64,000 bases of DNA from Nitrospira sp. (GCA_029194665.1 JARFXO010000004.1:124001-188000); one strand, 5' to 3'; positions 1 through 8,608 are shown, counted from the first letter of the stretch. A program made the numbers and translations. The notes: a model not told the origin generated them from the letters alone.

Positions 1-22
1 TCTAAGTGAAATAATGAGAAAC

Positions 23-265
23 TTAAGCGGGCATTGCATTTACGTTTCTTTTGGATCCTCGTTGCCCTTTTTGTATGGGCCGAAGCTTGGTTGCACCCAA
101 GGCACGAATTTGTATGGAATGGGAAAAGCGTCGGGCGCACGTAACGCAGCGCATGGGCATAGGTTCATCATCGGTTGGGACAAGAAGGCCGCCGCAATGT
201 TCGCGCGGACAGTACATGGGGGTGCTCCACTGTGAGGGGGTGAACGGGACAATAGTGATGACCAA
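23..265 (-). CDS. possible small zinc-ribbon protein
   Basis: This is a possible 80-residue protein of unknown function. About 18 residues in is a zinc-ribbon-like arrangement, CPREHCGG followed about 20 residues later by CVTC, which is the main reason to list it. No good ribosome binding site precedes the first ATG, and an internal ATG just before CPREHC could be the true start. A second short frame at about 294-375 on the same strand also carries two CxxC pairs (CAQC, CQQC) but lacks a start. Together they may be remnants of one broken gene. Confidence 0.25.
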   Translation of the reverse strand: MVITIVPFTPSQWSTPMYCPREHCGGLLVPTDDEPMPMRCVTCARRFSHSIQIRALGATKLRPIQKGQRGSKRNVNAMPA

Positions 266-399
266 CGAAGTGCCGCGGCCGAATTGGTCTTATTGGAATC
301 GTTCACACTGCTGGCAGTGGGAATCTCTCTCGATAGAGGAGTGAGTCTCTGTCCCGCATTGGGCGCAGAGAGGTCCTCCTCGATGGCGAGGGAAGGAGT

Positions 400-657
400 C
401 TAGCTGTAGGTTGGATAGGGGATGCCAGGTCCGGATCGTACGCGTGCGAAGTTCGAGATGACGTTGCTCATCATGTCAGTTGCAATACCTTCACCATCAT
501 GGAAGAGGCAGCTTTGAGTGAGTGTGCTGTAATCACCGGCTGTGACCACGTCTGCGCATCGTTGGCAGGTTCGCCATCTGACGGGGTCGGGAAACTCTTG
601 GATGGATTCTGGATTCGTATGGGTTGTCGCTTCGGCGAGGGAACAAGGTGGTGCCAA
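400..657 (-). CDS. possible small CxxC protein
   Basis: This open frame of 85 residues contains RTCQRC and a later Cys near SCLFHDGEG. The composition is less biased than in the opposing frames. No family is recognised. It lies just upstream, on the same strand, of the other Cys-pair fragments at 23-375, so it may belong to the same decayed gene. A different frame on the same strand (471-716) overlaps it, and I cannot decide which, if either, is translated. Confidence 0.22.
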   Translation of the reverse strand: MAPPCSLAEATTHTNPESIQEFPDPVRWRTCQRCADVVTAGDYSTLTQSCLFHDGEGIATDMMSNVISNFARVRSGPGIPYPTYS

Positions 658-743
658 TTGGTTTCTTCAGAAGTCGCAAGGTCGGTCTTCGTCATTCCAC
701 CCATTCCGATCTGCATCGATGCTCTTCGCCGGTAGGCTTTTCC

Positions 744-1016
744 TCATTCGGGCAAAAACTCTTCTATAGATTGAGGGTGACGATTTTCTGCTTCTAGCCA
801 CCAGCTGGTTCGTTGTTGACGATCGTGAGAATACTGGAAGAAGGCGTTTGTTGGATCAGCGGCGGCATTGTCGTAAAGCTCTTGTGTTTCTTGTCTTTGG
901 TCAATCATCCCCTGGGGATTGCAGTCGAAGCAGTCGATCCCCAATTGAGATGAACACCAGAATGGAGGGAAGGCACTGAGCAGGGAGAGGAGATACCAAC
1001 TTGGACCGAGGAACAT
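744..1016 (-). CDS. small hypothetical protein with hydrophobic N-terminus
   Basis: The frame encodes 90 residues. A strong purine-rich ribosome binding site (AAGGAAGGGG) lies just before the ATG. The first 20 or so residues are hydrophobic and could be a signal or membrane segment, followed by a hydrophilic acidic tail with two close cysteines (CFDC). No known domain is recognised. The good Shine-Dalgarno and the signal-like start make it a more credible gene than the other frames in the first kilobase. Confidence 0.45.
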   Translation of the reverse strand: MFLGPSWYLLSLLSAFPPFWCSSQLGIDCFDCNPQGMIDQRQETQELYDNAAADPTNAFFQYSHDRQQRTSWWLEAENRHPQSIEEFLPE

Positions 1017-1126
1017 GGGGGTCCCCCTTCCTTCAGGTGGCTCCTACATGAAGAAAGGATACCTCGTTGCTCTGCAACCTGCAACAGGGTGGGGGCACTA
1101 TTCCAACTTGGACTGAATAGGACTAG

Positions 1127-2410
1127 CAGTCTGCTGAAAAACCCCTCGCAAAGCGGTGTGTAATATGATTCTCTGTTTTCAGGAAGAACGGAGGGTCACT
1201 CATGCGCGGAACATTTGAAGATCAGGGACGGTTATTTTCATATATTTCACCGGAGCAACGGGTCGCGGCACGGCACCCGCTCCGGACCATACGCACGCTG
1301 GTGCGCGAGGTGCTCAGCGAACTGGACCGCGACTTCCGCAAGCTGTATTCAACGACGGGGCGCCCGTCCATCCCGCCCGAACAGTTGCTGAGCGCGCTGC
1401 TACTGCAAGTGTTTTACGGCGTACGGAGTGAGCGGCAACTGATGGAGCAGCTGGACTACAATCTTCTGTACCGCTGGTTCGTCGGGCTTTCGCCGGACGA
1501 CGCGGTGTGGGATGCGACGACGTTTACGAAGAATCGCGAGCGATTGCAGCAAGGCGATATGTTCAATCGCTTCATGGAGAAGCTGTTGCATCACCAAGAT
1601 GTCACACCCCTGTTGTCGGACGAGCATTTCTCCGTCGACGGCACACTGATCGAAGCGTGGGCCGGCCACAAAAGCTTCAAGCCGAAGGACGGCAAAGACG
1701 GCGACGGGGAGCACTTCCACGGCACGACACGCAAGAACGAGACGCATGAAAGCACGACCGATCCCGACAGCCGCCTCTACCGCAAGAGCGAGGGCAAGGA
1801 AAGCAAACTCTGCTACATGGGCCACGCCACAATGGAAAACAGGAACGGCCTGGCCGTCGCGGGGCTGGTCACACAGGCAAGCGGCACGGCGGAACGTGCA
1901 GCATCGGAGGAGATGCTAGAGAAGAAAGCATCTCAACATGCACGCATCACGGTCGGCGCGGACAAGGCCTATGATGTTGAAGCACACGTGGAACGCCTGC
2001 GGGCGAAGAACATCACCCCGCACATTGCCGTCAACGCGTATGTCACGAAGACCGGAAAGGCGCGCAAGACAGCCATCGACGGACGAACCACCCGGCACAA
2101 GGGCTACACCCTCTCGCAGGGCAAACGCAAAATGATCGAGTGTATGTTTGGATGGGGTAAGCAGCACGGCACCATGCGCAAGACGAAACACAGGGGGTTG
2201 GCCGGAGTCGCCGCCGACTTTCTGCTCAATCTGATCGGCTACAACCTCATCCGTATCCCGAAACTGCTGGCGCAGAGGGGATAGGTGCGTCCGCACACAC
2301 AAACACGCCCTGATACGGCACGAGAATCCACGCACCCTCGAAAAAAATAACGCGTGGCTATCTCAAAAAACGGAAACCTCCGTCATAAAAGAGGGTTTTT
2401 CAGCAGACTG
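1127..2410 (+). mobile_element. complete IS5-family insertion sequence with CTAG target duplication
   Basis: The element is 1284 bp. Its ends are inverted repeats beginning CAGTCTGCTGAAAAACCC at the left and the reverse complement of that at the right. The tetranucleotide CTAG flanks both ends (1123-1126 and 2411-2414), which matches the YTAR-type target duplication known for IS5-group elements. It carries one transposase gene. Intact ends, intact target duplication and an intact transposase suggest a recent insertion. Removing the element joins a small minus-strand frame at 2419-2628 to a short new C-terminus. Confidence 0.9.
1202..2284 (+). CDS. IS5-family DDE transposase
   Basis: This 360-residue protein catalyses movement of the surrounding insertion sequence. 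The N-terminal part (about 1-110) resembles the DUF772/transposase DNA-binding region, with ARHPLRTIRTLV and GRPSIPPEQLLSALLLQ. The catalytic DDE region follows, with FSVDGTLIEAW giving the first Asp at about 147 and YxxxK-type residues in the conserved C-terminal stretch SQGKRKMIECMFGWGK. It starts 75 bp inside the left inverted repeat and ends 126 bp before the right one. The frame is intact. Confidence 0.92.
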   Translation: MRGTFEDQGRLFSYISPEQRVAARHPLRTIRTLVREVLSELDRDFRKLYSTTGRPSIPPEQLLSALLLQVFYGVRSERQLMEQLDYNLLYRWFVGLSPDDAVWDATTFTKNRERLQQGDMFNRFMEKLLHHQDVTPLLSDEHFSVDGTLIEAWAGHKSFKPKDGKDGDGEHFHGTTRKNETHESTTDPDSRLYRKSEGKESKLCYMGHATMENRNGLAVAGLVTQASGTAERAASEEMLEKKASQHARITVGADKAYDVEAHVERLRAKNITPHIAVNAYVTKTGKARKTAIDGRTTRHKGYTLSQGKRKMIECMFGWGKQHGTMRKTKHRGLAGVAADFLLNLIGYNLIRIPKLLAQRG

Positions 2411-2628
2411 CTAGTGTTTCTTGGCGAGCAGGCGTCGTTTCGCTGCGTGAAAGGCTTGGCAACATCAAATGGATCTACACGAAGTAGGTCAGCAAGCTCA
2501 TGCGACCGGTCTATGGTGCCACAAGTGAAGAGGATGGTGGAAGGGGGATCTATTGGGCGATCCCATCCTTCTTGGTGGAAGTGAGGGACCCATCCATTCA
2601 CTGACGCGCGTGAGTGCGAGGAGGGCAC
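2383..2628 (-). CDS. hypothetical protein with C-terminus replaced by the IS
   Basis: The frame encodes 81 residues with no recognised domain. The middle contains HFHQEGWDRPIDPPST and DLLRVDPFDVAKPF, which look like real protein. The last eight or so codons (SLLKNPLL and stop) are supplied by the inverted repeat of the IS5-type element. If the IS and one CTAG copy are removed, the frame instead continues as SPIQSKLE and stops in the sequence left of the IS (near 1107). The insertion therefore swapped only the extreme C-terminus. Confidence 0.45.
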   Translation of the reverse strand: MPSSHSRASVNGWVPHFHQEGWDRPIDPPSTILFTCGTIDRSHELADLLRVDPFDVAKPFTQRNDACSPRNTSSLLKNPLL

Positions 2629-2664
2629 GCCGTCTGTCGATAGGGTGTGTGGCGTATAGTGAGA

Positions 2665-3042
2665 TCAGAGGAATTGAATCGTCGAGGAATAGGACGGCAG
2701 CATCCTATCCGAGGTATAGAGGCATAATGGTTCACTCAGGGCTTGTGCAATTAAGAGTCGGTCGAACGGATCGCGGTGAAGATCTGGCAAGGTGTGCAAG
2801 GCGAGGGTGTGCTGGGCGGTGACGGGGAGTTCTCGAAATCCACTGCCATGGATGCCGGCGACCAGATCGAGTGGGTTGGCCTCGAGTCGACGGAGACCAA
2901 TTTTGATGATGGCTTCCCAGATCGAGGCGGCACTGATGTAGACCTCGTCAGCCTGGTCAATGCGCGCTCGTCGTTTTCTGGTCATCTCCGGAGTGTTGCC
3001 CAGGTACCAGAGAAAGAGCTGGGTGTCGAGTAGAATTCTCAT
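2665..3042 (-). CDS. vapC: PIN-domain toxin of a type II toxin-antitoxin pair
   Basis: This 125-residue PIN-domain ribonuclease is expected to cleave RNA when freed from its antitoxin. The first acidic residue is in MRILLDTQLFLW (Asp6). Other conserved acids follow in AASIWEA and near the end in DRMLP, with HRDPFDRLLIAQA between them, as in VapC-like proteins. Length is normal. The upstream antitoxin gene overlaps its start by 4 bp (ATGA), so the two are translationally coupled, antitoxin first. Confidence 0.88.
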   Translation of the reverse strand: MRILLDTQLFLWYLGNTPEMTRKRRARIDQADEVYISAASIWEAIIKIGLRRLEANPLDLVAGIHGSGFRELPVTAQHTLALHTLPDLHRDPFDRLLIAQALSEPLCLYTSDRMLPSYSSTIQFL

Positions 3043-3287
3043 GCGGGATTCTCAAACGCTTGTTGAAGTTCGTCAGGGAGTGGCGCATTGAAATTTGAGC
3101 GTAGCGTGATTTTCCCCTTGAGGAACCCAGGCTTGCGAAGAGGAATGCCGTGATCCAGTGGGACTAATTTCGCAATGGGGGTGCCGGCTTTGGCGATAAT
3201 GACTTCTTGCCCACCGGCTACCTTGGTCAGGAGCGAGGACAGATGAGTCTTGGCATGATGGATATTGATGACGGCACGATCTTTCAT
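3039..3287 (-). CDS. Phd/YefM-type antitoxin
   Basis: This 82-residue antitoxin would neutralise the PIN toxin encoded immediately downstream and probably autorepress the operon through its N-terminal DNA-binding part. NIHHAKTHLSSLL and the following VIIAKAGTPIAKLVPL are the signature of the Phd/prevent-host-death family. The C-terminal tail (about 60-82) is the likely toxin-binding segment. It overlaps the toxin gene by 4 bp. Confidence 0.88.
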   Translation of the reverse strand: MKDRAVINIHHAKTHLSSLLTKVAGGQEVIIAKAGTPIAKLVPLDHGIPLRKPGFLKGKITLRSNFNAPLPDELQQAFENPA

Positions 3288-3634
3288 ATGCCCCTCTAAT
3301 AGACTTAGTTGAACTTAGTTTAGAATGAATAAATGGCGCAGTCAAGTCCAGCGCCAGGTGACGCGTCAGTCTTGTGTAACTTGAGGTTCCGAGGTGTGTA
3401 TCGTCGTGGGTGGTGAATGACGTCCAGGAGTTCCTTCACGCAGATGGCTGGGGTTTCGATCTTAGAGTCTTGCTTGAGCTGCGGGTATCATGATGGGTCT
3501 CCTGGCTTGTCCTCTGTGTGACTGTGCATTAACGAAATGTCTTCGAGGTCGTTTCTATCCCGTCTTGCCAAATCTTTTCCCCTCCCCATGTTGGCCTAAC
3601 CCACGGTTTCTCTTTTGGGTCTTCTTCCGATTGA
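3288..3634. other. gene-poor stretch upstream of the vapC-type operon
   Basis: No complete gene is supported here. The part just upstream of 3287 should contain the promoter of the antitoxin-toxin operon, but I see no clear -35/-10 pair. A minus-strand stretch between about 3490 and 3345 reads as plausible protein (PQLKQDSKIETPAICVKE, then LLDVIHHPRRYTPRN) but is closed at its 5' side by a stop and has no start, so it may be the tail of a lost gene. Confidence 0.35.
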
Positions 3635-4186
3635 GTGGATCGAAATCAGGGGGGAATCTCCGCTTGCCCTCTTGCGAGACAATGGTTGTCTGTTTTGCAG
3701 AGGCCGGAGAAACGTGACATGCGTTCCGGATGTAAACACATCGACGACTCTGGGACGCCTACCGCGTCCGGGGCTCCATACTCGGCACGGCCGTATGCGG
3801 TATCTTCGGGGACCCGTGCGCGCGGGAGCTCGCCCTGCATCGACGGGGGAAAACCCGCCTGCGGCGCGTGCGGACGGGGAAACCGTCCCTGCTACGACCG
3901 CAAGATCCGGCGGGTCCGCATCTGTCTTGTGGGGGCTGGCGCATTTACCTGGACGTGCAGATCCACCGCGCCTGCTGCCAACGCTCTGGGATGTACAGCA
4001 GGAGCGCCTGGCGTGGCTGACCGAAAGAGCCCTGGTGAAATTACCCCTCCCGTTTCGCTCCATCCATTAAGCTTTGATGAGGCTATGAAAGCGCTCATGG
4101 GTGTTGAGCCTCAGCGGGTGGGACTTGGAAATAAACAGGCTAAACATAAACCAAAGTCTAAAGGTAAAAAGTCCCATTCCAATTAA
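3635..4186 (+). pseudogene. open frame with plausible C-terminus only; possible gene remnant
   Basis: The frame encodes 183 residues, but only the last 45 or so look like protein selected for function: LSFDEAMKALMGVEPQ followed by a Lys-rich tail. Upstream of that the sequence is much richer in GC than its surroundings (about 3720-4050) and reads equally openly in three frames, which is typical of non-coding or foreign DNA. A 5'-truncated small gene joined to unrelated GC-rich DNA explains this best. No function can be assigned. Confidence 0.25.
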
Positions 4187-4245
4187 ACGCCCGGCATCGG
4201 TGGAAGTGGAGCCGGTGGTTGAGGTTTGATATGGTCAACACTTCG

Positions 4246-4743
4246 TTACTCTTCTCTCCAAGCTCGTTGGGCCGTTGCAAGCAGCTGATACATCGTCATG
4301 GGCTGGATGGGTGACTCAATGAAGCCACGGGAACGATAAAAACGCTTGGCTTGTTCGGTCAGCGCATGCACCAGCAGTGCCGTAATCCCAGCGATCTCAG
4401 CGGCTTGGATCGTGCGCAGAATGGCGTCACGCAGCAGTGCCGTGCCGATGCCTTTCTGCTGGTGGTCTTTGTGGATTGCTAGACGACCGAGAACCATCAC
4501 TGGAATCGGATCGGGCCGGTTCCGGCGCATGGCACTGGGAGCTTCGGCGTGGCCAATCGCTCCGGCTGACAGACAATAATAGCCGATGACCGTCTGTCCT
4601 TCACAGACCACGTACGTTCGCGATGAGTCATTCGCCTGATTTTTGGCGGCACGTCGCTTGAGCCAGTCATCGAGTGACGGCACGCCGCTGTCAAAATCGG
4701 TCAGTTGATGCTGTGCGGTGAGCGGCGTGGGCGCCGAAATCAT
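4246..4743 (-). CDS. GNAT acetyltransferase toxin (TacT/AtaT-like)
   Basis: This GNAT-family protein of 165 residues probably acetylates charged tRNA, as TacT and AtaT toxins do. That function is inferred from the family and context. The acetyl-CoA-binding signature is in RLAIHKDHQQKGIGTALL, and the C-terminal ALTEQAKRFYRSRGF is typical of this toxin group. I place the start at the ATG at 4743, which overlaps the antitoxin stop by 4 bp (ATGA). An earlier start at 4758 is possible. The neighbouring DUF1778 antitoxin supports the toxin call. Confidence 0.85.
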   Translation of the reverse strand: MISAPTPLTAQHQLTDFDSGVPSLDDWLKRRAAKNQANDSSRTYVVCEGQTVIGYYCLSAGAIGHAEAPSAMRRNRPDPIPVMVLGRLAIHKDHQQKGIGTALLRDAILRTIQAAEIAGITALLVHALTEQAKRFYRSRGFIESPIQPMTMYQLLATAQRAWREE

Positions 4744-5021
4744 TGGCCCGGTTCCCAAGGAACGGACGCCTTCATTGTGCGACGGAGCCGGTCAGTGGGA
4801 GCAGGAGGCGCATCGAGCAACGCCTGAAACGCAGCAAAGCCCTTCGCGTCGAGCGCGAAATAGGTTTGATCGAGCAATACATCTTCAGCCTGTCTGCAGG
4901 CAGCTTCCAGCATGAAGTCGGAACGACTACGACCAAGTCGGTCGGCAGCCTGATCAATCAGATCACGTTGCCCAGCCTTGGCGCGAATGCTGATTGTGAC
5001 GGGTTCCTTGTGTTGCAGCAT
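4740..5021 (-). CDS. DUF1778 (TacA-like) antitoxin
   Basis: This ribbon-helix-helix antitoxin has 93 residues. VTISIRAKAGQRDLIDQAA and the following GRSRSDFMLEAACRQAEDVL are the DUF1778 signature. The C-terminus (about 55-93), with LLDAPPAPTDRLRR, would wrap the partner acetyltransferase. A near-perfect ribosome binding site (AAGGAGGT) precedes the ATG. It is the first gene of a two-gene operon and is probably an autorepressor acting on the palindrome upstream. Confidence 0.88.
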   Translation of the reverse strand: MLQHKEPVTISIRAKAGQRDLIDQAADRLGRSRSDFMLEAACRQAEDVLLDQTYFALDAKGFAAFQALLDAPPAPTDRLRRTMKASVPWEPGQ

Positions 5022-5041
5022 GCTACACCTCCTTGTATTTT

Positions 5042-5056
5042 ATATGTGTTACATAT
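5042..5056. promoter_or_regulatory. palindromic operator candidate for the DUF1778/GNAT operon
   Basis: The sequence ATATGT-GTT-ACATAT is a perfect 6+6 inverted repeat about 20-35 bp upstream of the antitoxin start. Ribbon-helix-helix antitoxins of this family bind such palindromes in their own promoter, so autoregulation here is a reasonable inference. Confidence 0.5.
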
Positions 5057-5237
5057 TGGTGCGTCAAAGTCAATACGGACATGTTTAGACACCGTCGGTA
5101 TGAGTGTGGCGTATTCTTGAGACGCCACACGATGCGTATAAACCGTTTATTTCGTTCAGGCTCAGCTACCGCTATGATTGCCACCTGAACGATAAGTGAC
5201 AATTAACACATAATCAGAGTATCGGCTACCCTAGATC

Positions 5238-5645
5238 ATGATTCAGAGTTTCAGGCACAAGGGGTTGAAAACGCTGTTCGAAGAGGGTGAGGTCAAAGGT
5301 ATCCGCGCCGACTAGGAGCCTGTCCCAGTAATCAAAAATGCGCCAATTTAGGGGATAGCTAAAACCTCTCACAGAAGCGCGATCATTGGTCTTGAGCCAA
5401 CTATGAACGTCGAGTTTTTGCGCTACTGATAATTCGGACAGGCTCCTAGCTGGAAAAATCGAAAACATCTTGTTCGTTCTTTCTCGTGCCCGCAAGCCTG
5501 AAGACGTGGATCTTCCTTGTGTTCACCTGCACCCCTCAAATGCGATATGAAGGACCTGTGGGCGGTTACCGTCAGGGCAAACTGGCATGTGACCTTCCGC
5601 TTTGAAGAAGGCGAGGCTTATGACGTGGATTTAGTTGATTATCAT
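5238..5645 (+). pseudogene. higB: HigB-type toxin gene, disrupted
   Basis: The N-terminal part starts MIQSFRHKGLKTLFEEGEVK at 5238, a typical HigB/RelE-family beginning. It is interrupted after about 25 codons by a 138-bp inverted-repeat element. The frame resumes with KIENILFVLSRARKPEDVDL and then needs a one-base correction near 5535 to continue as DMKDLWAVTVRANWHVTFRF to the end at VDYH. Two independent lesions mean no functional mRNA interferase can be made. The antitoxin gene follows. Confidence 0.85.
5312..5449. mobile_element. MITE-like element inside higB
   Basis: This 138-bp sequence is bounded by 14-bp perfect terminal inverted repeats (CTAGGAGCCTGTCC and its complement). It has no coding capacity of its own and splits the higB reading frame. 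The outermost CTAG on both sides may be part of the repeat or a palindromic target duplication. The sequence alone does not say which transposase mobilised it. Its ends differ from those of the nearby IS5-type element. Confidence 0.75.
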
Positions 5646-5661
5646 GAGGAGGAGACAAGCT

Positions 5662-5962
5662 ATGCGCATGAAGAACCCACCCCATCCCGGCCGCATTGTT
5701 CGGCAAGAGTGCATTACACCGCTCGGCCGGTCCGTGACTGCAGCCGCACGCGCGCTCGGCGTGGAGCGGCAGACCCTGAACAATCTGGTCAACGAGAAGT
5801 CCGGTATTTCCCCGGAAATGGCGATCAGGCTGGAAAATGGGTTCGGCAGTTCCGCCGAAATGTGGTATGGCTTGCCAGACGGAATATGACCTTGCGCAGG
5901 CAATAAAGCATGCCGACGAGATCAAAGTCGAATGCATCAAGCAGAATCAGCTCACCTGCTAG
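5662..5962 (+). pseudogene. higA: HigA-type antitoxin gene, frameshifted
   Basis: The gene begins MRMKNPPHPGRIVRQ behind a good GGAGGAG site and contains an XRE helix-turn-helix (SVTAAARALGVERQTLNNLV), as in HigA. After AEMWYGL one extra base near 5875 shifts the frame to an early stop at 5889. Restoring the frame gives TEYDLAQAIKHADEIKVE, the usual HigA ending, with stop at 5962. The DNA-binding part is intact, so a shortened repressor might still be made. Confidence 0.8.
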
Positions 5963-6200
5963 CCAGAGTAAGCGGCTTGGAGGGAGTTAACAAACCGGCT
6001 TGTAGAATCGTTTCGAAAATCTGGTCTTCGTATCCTTTCCGGACGGCGGCGGGTTTGATAAGTCCAAGGGTGGATTCTAATGGATCAGATACGAGAGTTA
6101 TTCCAGGTTCCTTCCTGCGCTACAAATTGGGCTAGCCTGACCGATCGAGTCATTAATAGACGTGTTCGAGAACTCGGGCTTTCCAGATATGAGCGGTACT

Positions 6201-7637
6201 CTATTCTGCACAGCAGCTCATTTTCGACACGTCTTTTGTGTACGACAGCGCGGCTATTTTTAGCGCTTCGGACATTGTGGGATAGACGTGCAGCATGTGT
6301 GTGAAGTCGTCGATACTCGCACCAAAACGAAGCCCCATCGCCGCTTCGTGAATCACCTCCGCAGCGTTCATCCCGTGCATTGAAACCCCCAGCACCTTCT
6401 TCGTTTTCCGGTCGGCAACCATCTTCAGAACCCCTCTGGTCTCCCGGACTGCCCCAGCTCTGGGAACGAGGGACATAGGAATAATGCGACAATCGCACTC
6501 GTACCCGCGAGCATTTGCCTCCGTGTCCGAAAGTCCGACTACGCCCACTTGCGGGTCGGTAAAAATCGCTCGCGGAATCACGGTGTGGTTTACCTTATGG
6601 CCCCCTGTGCCGTTGAGAGCATTCTCGGCGGCAATCCCGCCGTCCTGCGCCCCCACAGGACTCGCCATCTGGCTTCCAGTGTAGGAACCAATCACGTCTC
6701 CGGCGGCATACACATGCCCGGCAGAAGTGCGCAGCTCCTCATTGACCTTCACGAAGCCACGTGCATCCAAATCGACTCCTGGAAATTCAAGCCCAAGGTG
6801 TTCCGTATTCGGTGTGCGCCCCGTGGCGACAAGGAGCTTCGCGGCCTTCAGTTCCTTCTGCCGCCCGTCCACCTGTAGCGTGACGACGACGTGGCGTTCA
6901 TCGCCATGCACCCGGCTCACCGTGGCTTTCGTATGGATGGCAATTCCCTCCTCACGAAATACCTCTGCCACTGATTGCGCAATCTCCGGCTCGTAGGCCG
7001 AAAGAATTCGCTCTCCGCGTGCCAGAATCGTGACGCTGGTGCCGAAGCGCGAAAACATCTGGCCCAGCTCAAGTGCGATGTAGCCGCCACCGAGGATGAT
7101 GAGCGACGCCGGAAGCTCTGTGAGCTCGATGTCTTCGTGACTGGTGAGCAGATCGCTTGTGAGATACGGCGTTTCACGAAGCCCTAGAACGTCTGGCACT
7201 GTGGCCTCGGTTCCAGTCGCGATAAGGAACCGAGGCGCTGAGAGAACCTGCCCGTTCACTGTCACCTCATTGGGGCCGCTGAAGCGGGCAGCTCCTTCAA
7301 AAACGCGGATGTTTTTAGAGCTGGAGGTAATACTCTGATATTTCTTTCCCCGGTAGTCTTCAATCACGGCATCCTTCTGCTCGATAAGCGCGCGGAAGTC
7401 GAAGCTCATCGAGGTTGGAGAGAGCCCTGGGTAGCGCGGATTCTTCGCATCGTAGAGGATTTTTGCGGCTTCGATGAGGTTCTTTGACGGCAAGCAGCCA
7501 CGGTTGACACATGTTCCACCGAGCGTTCGCATCTCGGTCATGGCTGCCGTTTTTCCTCTTTCTGCCGCGCGAAGCGCAGCAGCAAACGCCGTCGATCCGG
7601 AGCCGAGAATCACAAGGTCAAATTCCTCTGCCATCAT
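6201..7637 (-). CDS. merA: mercuric reductase
   Basis: MerA reduces Hg(II) to volatile Hg(0) with NADPH in the cytoplasm. This 478-residue copy has the FAD/NAD(P)-disulfide oxidoreductase fold. The redox pair is [13 protein letters not shown] (Cys43/Cys48), an FAD-binding [13 protein letters not shown] lies at the N-terminus, an NAD(P)-binding [15 protein letters not shown] in the middle, and the C-terminal pair MSCCAE (Cys475/Cys476) delivers Hg(II). The N-terminal HMA domain found in many MerA proteins is absent. It is the last gene of the merT-P-F-A operon. Confidence 0.95.
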   Translation of the reverse strand: MMAEEFDLVILGSGSTAFAAALRAAERGKTAAMTEMRTLGGTCVNRGCLPSKNLIEAAKILYDAKNPRYPGLSPTSMSFDFRALIEQKDAVIEDYRGKKYQSITSSSKNIRVFEGAARFSGPNEVTVNGQVLSAPRFLIATGTEATVPDVLGLRETPYLTSDLLTSHEDIELTELPASLIILGGGYIALELGQMFSRFGTSVTILARGERILSAYEPEIAQSVAEVFREEGIAIHTKATVSRVHGDERHVVVTLQVDGRQKELKAAKLLVATGRTPNTEHLGLEFPGVDLDARGFVKVNEELRTSAGHVYAAGDVIGSYTGSQMASPVGAQDGGIAAENALNGTGGHKVNHTVIPRAIFTDPQVGVVGLSDTEANARGYECDCRIIPMSLVPRAGAVRETRGVLKMVADRKTKKVLGVSMHGMNAAEVIHEAAMGLRFGASIDDFTHMLHVYPTMSEALKIAALSYTKDVSKMSCCAE

Positions 7638-7676
7638 TTCTCCTTTTCGATTTGCTGTCCGGGCATTTTTTTCAGG

Positions 7677-7922
7677 TCACGCGCACGTCTGGCGCCGCAC
7701 AAAGTAGTAGCTCAGCGCGGCCACTCCGATGAACACCACCAGAAGGCCTATCAATAGGGCATCGTTGAGAATGAACCCAAGGCCAAGAGCGGTGACCAGA
7801 CCGGCAACAATAAACGGCGCCACGCAGCAGAGTGCTGCAAGCGCGGCGCCGCTTAGACCGACCGCCATGAGCGATCGGCCCAACCATGATGGCTCCTCGT
7901 GACTATGTGTTTTCGCGTCCAT
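7677..7922 (-). CDS. merF: MerF mercury transporter
   Basis: This small inner-membrane mercury importer has 81 residues. Two hydrophobic segments (about 18-44 and 51-73) are separated by a short loop. The vicinal pair ALCCVAPF in the first helix is the Hg(II)-binding site of the family, and a further Cys lies at the C-terminus (RRQTCA). It sits between merP and merA, 8 bp after merP. Having both MerT and MerF in one operon gives two uptake proteins. Confidence 0.88.
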   Translation of the reverse strand: MDAKTHSHEEPSWLGRSLMAVGLSGAALAALCCVAPFIVAGLVTALGLGFILNDALLIGLLVVFIGVAALSYYFVRRQTCA

Positions 7923-7930
7923 TGCGTCTC

Positions 7931-8209
7931 CTACGGGTGAACGGTGGACGGATAGCCCGCGTTCTTGGTGGCCTCCAGCAGCGCCGCGACCGTGGTCTTG
8001 GTGTCATCGAAGGTAATCACGGCTTCCTTCTTCTCCAAGTTGACCTCAATGTTCTCGACGCCTTCGACCTTGTTCAGCGCCTTCTTGATCGTGATCGGGC
8101 AGGCCGCGCAGGTCATACCAGTCACCGACAGGGTGACCGTTTGCGTGGCGGCCCAGGCGGGCGCGCTCAAGGCGGACGAGAGGGTGAGTAGAGTGATGAG
8201 CTTTTTCAT
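7931..8209 (-). CDS. merP: periplasmic mercury-binding protein MerP
   Basis: MerP scavenges Hg(II) in the periplasm and passes it to the membrane transporter. The 92-residue precursor has a signal peptide of about 20 residues ending in APAWA, followed by a heavy-metal-associated domain with the metal site GMTCAACP (Cys34 and Cys37). It lies between merT and merF and is surely co-transcribed with them. Confidence 0.95.
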   Translation of the reverse strand: MKKLITLLTLSSALSAPAWAATQTVTLSVTGMTCAACPITIKKALNKVEGVENIEVNLEKKEAVITFDDTKTTVAALLEATKNAGYPSTVHP

Positions 8210-8221
8210 GACGTTGTCCTT

Positions 8222-8608
8222 TCAGTAAAACAGCGGCAGAATGTAGGGGAACGCAATCGCGATCCCCGTCAGTGCGGCCACGATTACAAAGATGATCTTC
8301 TGCGCTGTCTTGATTTGCGGCACGGCACAGACCTCTCCCGGCTTGCAGGCTTGCGCGGATCGGAAGATGCGCCGGTAGGCGAAGAACAGCGCCACGAGTG
8401 CTGCGCCGATAAAGATCGGGCGATACGGTTCGAGCACCGTCAGATTGCCGATCCACGCGCCGCTGAAGCCAATCGCTACCAACACAAGCGGGCCGAGACA
8501 GCAGATCGAGGCGAGAACCGCCGCGAGGCCGCCGACACCCAAGGCGCCGCGAGCATTTTTCGGTTTAGACCAAGGGTTCTCTTTCTCCGACCTGGACAAC
8601 CTCTCCAT
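8222..8608 (-). CDS. merT: mercuric transport protein MerT
   Basis: MerT is the inner-membrane Hg(II) importer that works with MerP. From the ATG at 8608 it has 128 residues and three hydrophobic segments. The first carries the Cys pair ASICCLGP, and the cytoplasmic loop carries the second pair (ACKPGEVCAV). I choose 8608 because an AGGTGG site precedes it and the protein then has normal length. The frame is open back to a GTG at 8692, but that extension is not MerT-like. It is the first gene of the operon. Confidence 0.93.
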   Translation of the reverse strand: MERLSRSEKENPWSKPKNARGALGVGGLAAVLASICCLGPLVLVAIGFSGAWIGNLTVLEPYRPIFIGAALVALFFAYRRIFRSAQACKPGEVCAVPQIKTAQKIIFVIVAALTGIAIAFPYILPLFY

